DNA of 64,000 bases from Oncorhynchus masou masou (Eukaryota > Chordata > Actinopteri > Salmoniformes > Salmonidae): the NCBI RefSeq assembly GCF_036934945.1, contig NW_027016727.1, positions 36,001 to 100,000 on the forward strand, read 5' to 3'. Positions 23,583 to 33,600 of this stretch are shown in pieces. The notes below the pieces were generated by a model, which was not told where the DNA came from, made no database searches, and saw only the letters and a program-made list of their open reading frames with translations. Every line of letters starts with the position of its first letter. Positions within the stretch are counted from its first letter, which is position 1. A program made the position numbers and the translations under genes.

Positions 23583-25504
23583 CAGTTTACATACACCTTA
23601 GCTAAATACATTTAAACTCAGTATTTCACAATGCCTGACATTTAATCCTAGTAAAAATTCCATGTCTTAGGTCAGTTTGGATCACCACTTTATTTTAAGA
23701 ATGTGAAATGTCAGAATAATAGTAGAGAATTATTTATTGAATGATTTATTTTACATTCCCAGTGGGTCAGAAGTTTACATGCACTCAATTAGTATTTGGT
23801 AGCATTGCCTTTTTAAATTGTTTAACTTGGGACAAAGGTTTTGGGTAGCCTTCCACAAGCTTCCCACAATAAGTTGGGTGAATTTTGGCCCATTCCTGTA
23901 ACGGGATTCTTCCGTCGAAGGAGAGGACCAAAATACAGCGCGATAATTGTCCATGGTTTTTAATGAGAAAAACTGAACATGAACACATAATCAAAGTAAC
24001 AAAGTGAAAACCCAAAAACAGTCCCGTGTGGCACAAACACTGATACAGGAAACAACCACCCACAAAACCCAACACAAAACAGGCTACATAAATATAGTTC
24101 CCAAGCAGAGACAATGACTAACACCTGCCTCTGATTGAGAACCATATCAGGTCAAACATAGAAATAGACAAACCAGACACACAACATAGAATGACCACCC
24201 AGCTCACGTCCTGACCAACACTAAAACAAGGAAAACACAAAAGAACTATGGTCAGAACGTGACAATTCCTCCTGACAGAGCTGCTGTAACTGAGTCAGGT
24301 TTGTAGGCCTCCTTGCTCGCACACACTTTTTCCGTTCTGTCCACAAATTTAATATTGGATTGAGGTCAGAGCATTGTGATGGTCACTCTAATGCCTTGAC
24401 TTTGTTGTCCTTAAGCCATTTTGCCATAACTTTGGAAGTATTCTTGGGGTCATTGTCCATTTGGAAGACTTCCTGACTGATGTCTTGAGATGTTGCTTCA
24501 ATGTAGCCACAATTTTCCTGTCTCATGATGCCGTCTATTTTGTGAAGTGCACTAGTCCCTCCTGCAGCAAAGCACAATCACAATATGATGCTGCCACCCC
24601 TGTGCTTCATGGTTGGGATGGTATTCTTGGCTTGTAAGCCTCCCCCCTTTTCCTCCAAACATAACGATGGTTATATGGCCAAACAGTTCTATTTTTGTTT
24701 CATCAGACCTGTGGACATTTCTCCAAAAAGTACGATCTTTGTCACATGTGCAGTTGAAAACCATAGTCTGTTTTTTTAATTACGGTTTTGTAGCAGTGGC
24801 TTCTTCCTTGTTGAGCGGCCTTTCAGATTATGTCGATATAGGACTCGTTTTACTGTGGATATAGATACTTTTGTACCTTTTTCCTCCAGCAACTTCAAAG
24901 GTCTTTGGTGTTGTTCTGGGATTGATTTGCACTTTTCACATCTCTAGGAGACAGAACATGTCTCATTCCTGAACGGTATGATGGCTGCGTGGTCCCATGG
25001 TGTTTATACTTGCGTACTATTGTTTGTACAGATGAACGTGGTACCATCAGGTGTTTGGAAATTGCTCCCAAGGATTAACCAGACTCGTGGAGGTCTACAA
25101 TTTTTTTTCTGACGTCTTAGCTGATTTCTTTTGATGTTCCCATGATGTGAAACCAAGAGGCACTGACTTTGAAGGTAAGCCCTGAAATACATCCACAGGT
25201 ACACCTCCAATTGACTGAAATTATGTCAATTGGCCTATCAGAAGCTTCTAAAGCCATTAATTTTCCAAGTTGTTTAAAGGCAGTCAGTGTATGTACATTT
25301 CTGACCCACTGGAATTGTGATACAGTGAATTATAAGTGAAATCTGTCTGTAAACAATTGTTGGAAAAATAACTTGTGTCATGCACAAAGTAGATGTCCAA
25401 ACCGACTTGCCAAAACTATAGTTTGTTAACAAGAAGTTTGGAGTGGTTGAAAACAAGTTTTAATTACTCCAACCTAAGTTTATGTAATCTTCCGACTTCA
25501 ACTG
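23583..25504 (-). mobile_element. Sleeping Beauty-type Tc1 element, both ends present
   Basis: Flanked by TA on both sides (23581-23582 and 25505-25506). Each end has an outer and an inner direct repeat with TTACAT or its diverged form: outer at 23583 and 25485-25504, inner near 23766 and 25300. This is the IR/DR layout of salmonid Tc1 elements. Without the LTR inserted in it the element is about 1.55 kb. The minus-strand transposase shows RSDETKIELFG and DNDPKNTSK with both Asp. A stop lies where Trp is expected just after, and the last catalytic Glu position reads Leu (NPILNLW). The copy cannot transpose on its own. Confidence 0.88.
23897..24264 (-). mobile_element. Solo LTR with 5-bp target duplication
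   Basis: A 368-bp block interrupts the transposase gene. It is flanked by ATTCC on both sides (23892-23896 and 24265-24269), and the flanks join cleanly. On the minus strand it starts TGTCACGTTCTGACC and ends CCCGTTACA, the TG...CA ends of an LTR. A 5-bp duplication fits Gypsy-type integrases. A late CATTAAA may be its poly(A) signal. No internal region is present, so it is a solo LTR left by recombination. Confidence 0.88.
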
Positions 25505-25528
25505 TATACATATAATAATAATAATAAT

Positions 25529-25900
25529 GGCAAATGCTCACCTTAGATTGCCACTGGCTCGCTGAAGAAGTGTGCTCTTCACGGATGAATCCCGGTTTCA
25601 ACTGTACCGGGCAGATGGCCGACAGCATGCATGGTGTTGTATGTGCAAGCGGTTTGCTGATGTCAACATTGTGAACAGAGTGCCCCATGGTGGTTGTGAG
25701 GTTATGGTATGGGCAGGACGACAAACACATTTGCATTATATCGAAGGCAATGTGAATGCACAGAGATATCTTGATGAGATTCTGAGGCCCATTGTCGTGC
25801 TATCACCTCATGTTCTGCCATCACCTCATGTTTCAGCATGATAATGCACGGCCCCATGTTGCAAAGATCTGTACACAACTCTGGACTACTGGACATTTTT
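25529..25900 (+). mobile_element. Tc1-like element A, right piece with first catalytic Asp
   Basis: Continues element A after the nested insertions. It reads LFTDESRFQLYRADG (first catalytic Asp) and then a short frame through NIVNRVPHGG and NVNAQRYLDEI. It ends near CAGCATGATAATGCACGG with a small duplication (TCACCTCATGTT appears twice, 25803 and 25821). The transposase 3' part and right terminal repeat are missing. Confidence 0.75.
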
Positions 25901-25904
25901 TATA

Positions 25905-26530
25905 AATGAACAAATTGTCCCCCAGTAGACTTTGATTACATTTCCAATATTCATTAAGAGTTATGTGAAGGCCAATTTAGATGATGGTCCAATCTCATTC
26001 GGTCTCCTATCAATATATATATATTTTACCTTTGACGCAAGAGAGAAAGAAACAAGAAAGTAGTCAAGACGACGAGCTTGATTAAGTCTCCATGTAGATC
26101 TCACCAGGTCAGGGTTTTTTAAATCTCCAAATAACCACTATTTCTAATGTGTCCATAATATTTGTAATTTCCTTAAGGGCACGGTGATGATAGTTTGTAG
26201 AGTGATTTCCTTTGCGGTCCATTGAGTAACTTATAACACTGTGTTATAGTTTCCCACCATAATGATTTGATCGTTTGTTGCATGTAAGTTCAATAGGTTG
26301 GTGTAAATATTTTCGATCAAGTGTGGATTATCCTCGACCATATAGTTTGGACCATATAGATTAATGAGCCAAATCTGTTTTTCATCCACTTTCATACTCA
26401 AACCTTGCGGATCATTTGACTGTTTGCACTTTCAGAGCTACATTTTTGTTCATTATTATTATCATTACAGCGTTTTGAGTTCCTTTGTCCATGACAAAAA
26501 ATGATTCCACCGCCCCCATTCCTTTTCCCA
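25905..26530 (-). mobile_element. TX1/L1-like endonuclease fragment
   Basis: Minus-strand translation with shifts gives INLYGPN, then a diverged GDFN-like block, then WR-LKNPDLV-STWR and ARRLDYFLVS, the conserved order of an L1/TX1 AP endonuclease. Frame breaks and stops are common. Confidence 0.55.
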
Positions 26531-26577
26531 CGGAACTTCATCTAACAAATGTAGAGTGAGTTTCCTGTGAACAGTAT

Positions 26578-27031
26578 AGGGGAGACCGGGATGGTTGTTA
26601 CACTTTTCACCTTTTGGTCAGTTTCTTAATGATCGTTTATGGTAGTGTATTCCAAACGTGATACAAACAACCTGCATCTGTCCTTTACAAATCGATGTGG
26701 TTTATTATACAGTATATGTAAATCAAAGTGCAAATCATGGTGTTGTTTTAAATACAAGGAGTGAAGTGTTACAATTTACCCCATGATCTGGGTTAGTTGT
26801 AACAGTGAATTGTAACAGAATGAAAAAGTGCATAACTCATGTCATGCAACTAATTATTGAACTCCTTTATTGAGACCATGAGAGAAACATTTACAAGTTT
26901 AATATTTAGTTGGGCAGAAATAATAATAAATATAAATAATAACATGTTTATTTTACTCTCCACTAAATAGTATTTCTCAACCAAACAACAACAAGGCTAA
27001 ACTAAACACCTGAACGTTTGTGGTGTGTGTG

Positions 27032-27075
<44 letters not shown>

Positions 27076-27400
27076 AATGAATGTTGGACATGTTCACTTA
27101 ATCAGAGTCACAGTTGTGACACTGGTATGGTTGTCCTGGGGTACAGGCTTGTGGGCCCATAATTTGCATTCCCAGCTTTTCACACAGACCTCCTTGGACT
27201 TGGAATTGTTAAAGTGCTCCTTGCACACAATGCAGAAGTTTTCATCATTGGAAGAATCTGAACTTTCTAGTTCAATGTGCTTTGTTTTGGCTTTTTTCTT
27301 AGGCAGGACAGTTTTTTGTTGTTGCTCAGTGTGGTTTGTCTTGGCTTGATTCTTTCCAGCTGTTTTTTCTTTAGGCAGGGAAATGTATTTTTTGCCTTAA
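26578..27400 (-). mobile_element. Possible pogo/Tigger-like element, 3' part with PHD-like zinc finger
   Basis: On the minus strand (about 27330-27095) a Lys-rich stretch leads to FCIVCKEHF and WECKLWAH, spaced like a PHD-type zinc finger. A one-base shift after WAH restores a further VCHNC. Fish pogo-like transposases often end with such a finger. The region downstream (26578-27060) is AT-rich with TTGTAACA repeats and could be the terminal repeat side. The remaining transposase is absent. The assignment is inference. Confidence 0.4.
27001..27075. repeat. TC/TG microsatellite
   Basis: TCTC dinucleotides at about 27035-27066 with TG runs on both sides. Confidence 0.9.
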
Positions 27401-27433
27401 TTTCTTGAAAGAAATCACTGAAGAGAAATCAAC

Positions 27434-28372
27434 ATGCGCAACCTAGACAAATGGCATCAAAAAGCCTGTTGCTTCTCGCAGCTGAATCATGTGCCATCTC
27501 CAATTACCTATCTGTTTCGACCAGACGTCATGCATGACCTTCAAGAGGGCATCATACCCACATTGCTCAAACTAGTGCTGCAATAACTGGTTCAAGAGAG
27601 GCACATTACTCTTGTCCAGATCAACTATGATATTGAGAACTTGTTTTTATGGCAAACGAGATATGTCTTCTAAACCTGTGCCACTATCCGAGAGTCCTAA
27701 GGAAGATTGGCCATCTACCCAGAAGTGCATCAGAAAAATGTACACTTTTCTGTTCATGACTGGTAGTCAAAGGCAAAATGTCAGTCCTCGGGATCTCTAC
27801 CTCCTGCTCCGAGAGATATCCAACATCATCTTGGCCCCAGTTTTAAGAAGATCCTGGATCCCATATCTGGCAGAAAAAAAATAATCACTGAATTTCAAGC
27901 GCTCTTCCAGGACCTGTTTCCAGGGAAGACAATCCCGAAGACGGACTACTTCGTCCCCTACCCTAGCCTGCTACTTGCCTATGGAACTTTGATCCACCAG
28001 TCCACCATGCGATTTGAAGCGGAACACCAATATTTCAACAGGCTCTCAGCAGTTGTGGGAAACTTTCAAAATAGAACGAAGAAGACCCTTGCAAAAATAC
28101 ATCAGCTCAGACAATGTTGGGAGCAAACCAACAACAAATGCCTTGGCAACACAACAACACACAGTGCGGACACAAGAGATGTCCCACTGCATGCACTTCT
28201 AAACTCTACCGTGGAGTATCAAGTGCCAGATTCGGAGAAGCCATCAGAGAAAAAAGTGTCACCAAGACAAAGTCCATTGCAGTGAACAACGTGCAATACA
28301 ATGTAAAAGACTATCTGGTCATCAACACTGTCCATTCAGATGAGAATCTAAAAGCCGTAAATCGATAAGTCA
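27434..28372 (+). pseudogene. Broken gene of a repeated fish family (MHDLQEG...MRFEAEH)
   Basis: Three frames together give one protein-like stretch. The first part is MRNLDKWH to VMHDLQEGIIPTLLKLVLQ, with a stop near 27585. The second (27612-27884) contains DLYLLLREIS and NIILAPVL. The third (to 28282) contains FQDLFPG, then FVPYPSLL and MRFEAEHQYF, then KTLAKIHQL. A fourth frame adds YNVKDYLVIN. The blocks with MHD-EG and MRFE-H-YF recur in multi-copy uncharacterised fish proteins, perhaps transposon-derived. I do not know the function. At least three frameshifts and one stop make it a pseudogene. Confidence 0.5.
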
Positions 28373-29664
28373 ATATATGACTGTCATCTGCGTCATTGAT
28401 TTTATCACACTGATCCTATACCAAATCTCTGCTCTTTTTTTTGCTTTTTGAGCACGAAAGTGAAAGCATTTATATTATTATTGTTAGCTCACAGCTGCAG
28501 CAAACAGACCAGCAAAATGAGCCACCAATTGGCCTTTAGCGTGACATATCAACGGGCCAGCAACAGGACACATCAATCAACCAGTTTCGCCGTCTGTGTT
28601 TAGACTTCCAGAATTTCCAGCCGTATTAAAAGTTACTTTAAAAAGCAGCATCAGTGAAAAGCACAATGCTGTTCATTCAGAACAAATTGGATAAATTATC
28701 AACAAATATTGTATGAATGGCAAACTTTTTGCTGTAGAGCGAGATAGGGAGACCAGATATTCCTGTGATGTCTGCAAGTGTGATTTCTGTGACTTTTTTA
28801 AAGTCAATACAATGTGTGATTTGTGACTTACAAGTTTCCCACTCAATGTCATTTGTGTTGTTATTATTAATAATAGAATACATGGGACATAAAAAGCTTC
28901 TAACACCCTAAAAAGGTTCCTCAGTGGAAGGTTCCTGGAAGTACCTTTGGTGGTTCCACCGGTGTGGGAATCTGAGGAACTCATAAAGGTGTCTCCATGA
29001 ACCCTTTTATTTTAGAGTGGGTGTACTTCTAAATGTGTAATCAGGTGCGCGTCTTTACTCAACATTGACAGGAGCGCTCCAAACAAAAGACAACCAATAA
29101 AATTGACAAAACTCATAAACGGAATGAAATAAACCAAAACGTGTTTCTTACAAGTGTAGTATAGGTTGTGAGCTCTGCAAACAACGTAGCCACTCCGACA
29201 AAGAGAACGACAAACGACTAAAAAATAATATTGAATGCATTAGCGGAAATTACAGTAACCAATGAAACACTGTAGATTAGAAATTATGGGAATTACCCGT
29301 AAATGTAGGCTACTACTGGTGACATGTAATGGAGAATTGATAGGCACTAACATCAAAGGGTAAACAATTAACACAATGAAGTTATGAAACAATGAATGTG
29401 CACAAAATGGTTGGAGAGCGCATTCTAGAGAGAGATGTGCCTTGTGCATCTTAGCCACGCTCCCTTTCTTCTTGGGCTGTGGCATCCTCAATGGATTAGT
29501 CCACTGAGACAGGCGCGAATCATACAGGTGTCTCATGTGGCATGAACATTTTTTTATTTGCTACAACAACAAAAAATATTGGTCGACCAACAACCTATCT
29601 ACCACATATTCAGAGCTATATATGCTGGAAAGTTGTAGGTTAATTTGACACCACCTGATGATAC
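28373..29664. other. Unassigned intergenic sequence
   Basis: No gene recognised. A short stretch at about 28890-29015 has small inverted blocks (AAAAGGTTCC and GGTTCC, GGAACTC) suggestive of a MITE but without clear ends. Confidence 0.35.
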
Positions 29665-30060
29665 TGGACAGTTTAATCTCAAACTCTTCATTCAAAGACT
29701 TAATCATGGACACTCTGACTGACAGTTGTGGCTGCTTTGCGTGATGTATTGTTGTCTCTACCTTGCCCTTTGTGCTGTTGTCTGTGCCCAATAATGTTTT
29801 TACCATGTTTTGTGCTGCTACCATGTTGTGTTGTCATGTGTTGCTGCATTGGTATGTTGTCGTCTTAGGTCTCTCTTTATGTAGTGCTATGTTGTCTCTC
29901 TTGTTGTGATGTGTGTTTTGTCCTATATTTATATTGGATTTATTTTGTATTTTTAATCACAGGCCCCCATCCCCGCAGGAAGCCTTTTGCCTTTTGGTAG
30001 GCCGGCATTGTAAATAAGAATTTGTTCTTAAAACTGACTTGCCTAGTTAAATAAAAAAAT
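29665..30060 (+). mobile_element. L2-like LINE 3' end
   Basis: Contains AATCTCAAACTCTTCATTC, TGGCTGCTTTGCGTGATG, CAATAATGTTT and the tail TTGCCTAGTTAAATAAAAAAA, which match the copy ending at 39895. It is heavily 5'-truncated. Confidence 0.65.
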
Positions 30061-30628
30061 ACCTTAACTGCTGCTAACTCACTAAAGGCCAAGCAATGAA
30101 AGCTGCCATAGCTCAGGGATGGTAAAATCCACCATTCAAGGGCCTAAATGTCTCCTAATTCTCTTTTGTCCGGTGTCTCATTGAGTGAAAGTAATAAGAG
30201 TAATTTTTGTATTATTTATTGGATGATGAATTGTTTTATTTATGATGTAAGCTGTTGATATGATCCTAATAAATACACATTGTTCACACTTGGGTTGTGT
30301 TCATAATGGCACACAACTCTTATTGGACAAGTTCAGATGTTCCCTTCCTGTTTCACTCTGTTTTAGACAGTTATCTTCCGTTTCATGCCAAATGAACACG
30401 ACCCTGTGTTTCTTTCTCCTACATCGATTGGTCTCCTCAGGCTGAATAGGAGCTGCGCTGTGTTTTCGTCTCAGGTTTAGTGCTGTACATTTTTCTCGTG
30501 GATTTCGGAATATCGCTTAAACTTCAAATTCGGTTGCCTGGCTACCCAAACTCCTTGCTCCAGCCAAACGTTATGCCATGGAAGAACTCAGTTTGAGTCA
30601 TCAGGCAGCCAATCCGGACCTTTGCGGA
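30061..30628. other. TBCE 3' flank and probable 3' UTR
   Basis: No other gene seen. The TBCE stop codon is at 30629-30631 (minus strand), so the 3' UTR extends leftward from there. A TTTATT (AATAAA on the minus strand) at about 30235-30240 is a candidate poly(A) signal. Confidence 0.4.
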
Positions 30629-33600
30629 TCACAACCAGCGGACAAGGACCTTGTCTCCGTCTTCGATGGAGTAGAACTGCAGTGGTTTCAGGTCGTTGTC
30701 GATCTCAATCTCTTTGCCCTCCATCTGAGGAAAGACAAATGTCGTTTTAGGGAGCCCATTCCACTGCTAAGAAAGTGGGACTGTACCATTTGGTCTATTA
30801 AACAGATTCACCTATGAGTGGCGAGGATAGTTACACCAACACAGAAATAAAACTAAACTGTGGGCTAGTCTAGGTGAGTAAGACCATTTCACCTAGTCTA
30901 TTTAGACCCCTTTATCTTTGAGGTAGTATAGGGCAGTTGCCGTTGTCAGTAAACCTCTTTACCTTTGAGGTAGTATAGGGCAGTTGCCGTTGTCAGTAAA
31001 CCCCTTTACCTTTGAGGTAGTATAGGGCAGTTGCCGTTGTCAGTAAACCCCTTTACCTTTGAGGTAGTATAGGGCAGTTGCCGTTGTCAGTAAACCCCTT
31101 TACCTTTGAGGTAGTATAGGGCAGTTGCCGTTGTCAGTAAACCCCTTTACCTTTGAGGTAGTATAGGGCAGTTGCCGTTGTCAGTAAACCTCTTTACCTT
31201 TGAGCTTGTGTAGGAGAGTTTCAACTCAGCACCCGGTATCTTTAGCAGTCTGTAGAGTAGGCCCTTCACTTTCTGAACGATCATGGAATCTAAAACACAT
31301 CAAGAGTGGAGTGACCCCTGAATATCTTTATTAAAATGCAATAGGTTACAGTCACTTCACTTCAAATCAGGGTCCTGACCTCCTTGCATATTTTGCATTG
31401 TTATTTGAAAGCACAGTCAGAAACATTAAGAGGAACAGACATTTACCAGGGGCTATATGTGAGTCTGAGTCTGGCACATGTGAGAAGTCCACTAACATCC
31501 ATGCACATCTCAATTCATTAGCTTAGCTACTGAACATAATATGATGATGATAATAAAATTAAATGCCATCTAACTAGCTGATGAAGACAGGTGGGAGCCT
31601 TTACCTGGGAGTTTCTTCACCACAGATTTTCGGTCCGTCTCATCTGGACAAACAAATGTTATGCCTGGTGGGGGAGGTTTGAAATACTATATTACTCTTA
31701 AGAACTAATTAAGCAATAAGGCCTGAGGGGGTGTGGTATATGGCCAATATACCACGGCTAAGGCGCTGTTCTTACGCACGACGCAACGTGGAGTGCCTGG
31801 ACACAGCCATTAGCCGTGGTATATTGGCCATATATCACAAACCCCCGAGGTGCCTTATTGCTATTATAAACTGGTTACCAACATAATTAGAGCAGTAAAA
31901 AAAATATGTTTTGTCATACCCGTGGTATTCGGTCTGATATACAGTACCACGGCTTTCAGCCAAATCAGCATTCAGGGTTTGAACCACCATAATGCAATTT
32001 AGATACGCAAACTCATCTCCTGAGTAAATATTTCAATGTGTTTATTGGGTCACAGCATATGCAGTTCTGGGAATGAGATTATTATGGTTTATTAGCAAAT
32101 CATTTAAAAAATCAAATTAATTCCAGAATTGTTTTATCCTGCTCTTAGGGGCTACACTTATTTTTGCCCTAGACAGCCGATTACACTTATTAAATGTTTG
32201 ATAATGAGTTGCTTAGTGGAATACGGTGTGTAGTGCTAGGGCAAAAATCCCAGGACCAGGATTAAGTAACACTGCTTTACACGAATGTGTGCAGCCACGG
32301 AATTTGTAACTTGACGCATCTACACAGGATCGGCATTTTGCATAGCGAATTGTGTTCTTGCGTTGTGTACTGTATAAATTAGACTTAAGAGAAGTAAGGA
32401 GGACTCACTTAAGAGCTGGTTTTTCAGTGCAAATGCCTCCTGCTTCTTCAGTTCGCTGTCTTCTGGAGCTCCATATTCTGAAAAACAAAAGAACATCGAG
32501 CCTCTGTCAATTCATTGAACTTATAATGACTATAGGGCAGGAATTAGGATCACCACTGTCTCTTTGTAAGAGTGACATGGGCTGCGTTGTATCACTTCTT
32601 TCTCGGGATATGGGTAGCAGTACGGCATATGTTTTTTCTTCAGAAATGCCTATAGTCGAGTAGATATAGGGTGGGCTGTACCACTTCTCAGTCTGAAATA
32701 GGGTGTTGCCGGGGAAACCTTGGGAGGAATGTATCACTCTTGACTCACTCTGTATGAGACTCTGATAGCGGGGGTGCTGTGCGGTGAATTCAGCACTGGG
32801 GCGGTTCTGCTGGGGGTCTCTGTGTCCCCCGGATGCCAGCCACTCTAGCCCAAACATCTTGCAGTAGTCCAGCTCCGCCCCCCTCCTGTCCTCAGGCAGG
32901 ACCTACAGGTAACCACGGAAACAAGGAAAGAGAATGGAGGATTTCAGCAAGAACATCTGCAAACACTGATGTATTCATAGTGGGAGATGCGAGAAGGAAA
33001 CATGTATAGCTTTAAAGGAACATTTCACAATGTCTAGATAGAAGTTGTGTAGCTCCAGCTACTATATGCCTCAATCTCGAATGAAGATATAGTAAGCACT
33101 AATTTCCTGGTTTTCTTCGGTGCATATCTTTTCCATTAATTTGGGATGGAAGCATAGAGCTGGATCTATCACTGTGATTATTTTAGGTTTGAGTGCGCAG
33201 TGGCTGACCATTAATCGCACCAGTATAAATTGCATGTGGGGATCAACTGTAAGAAGCTGGATCTGTCGTTCAGAACCGGGTAAATTAAAATGGAGCTTAA
33301 TGAACACACCCAGGTTTGGCGGTAGCGTTAAAACAGATGACGGGGCCTCACCGTCCACCTATTGAGGGCCTCCAGCCGGCCCACCCTGGCAATAAGCAGC
33401 TGCATGGCCGTGCCGGGGTTCCTTTCCTGGCTCAGCAGGGGGTTCTGCCGACACGACAACCGGACCAGGCTCTGCAGCTTCTCTAGCTCATTTATTACCG
33501 ACCACTGTGTGTGTCAATGAATGTGTCCGTGAGTGAATGAGATTGTAAGAGTGTGTGTGTGATTTTTTTATTTATTGTTGTACGTATTGCCGTGTCAGTG

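Noticed and set aside
30915..31197. let-7 microRNA-like sequence: the plus strand of each 47-bp unit has TGAGGTAGTA, as in the let-7 5' end
   Set aside because: The rest of the mature sequence does not match and no complementary arm lies nearby on that strand, so no precursor hairpin can form. The match comes from the complement of the exon-end and donor sequence.
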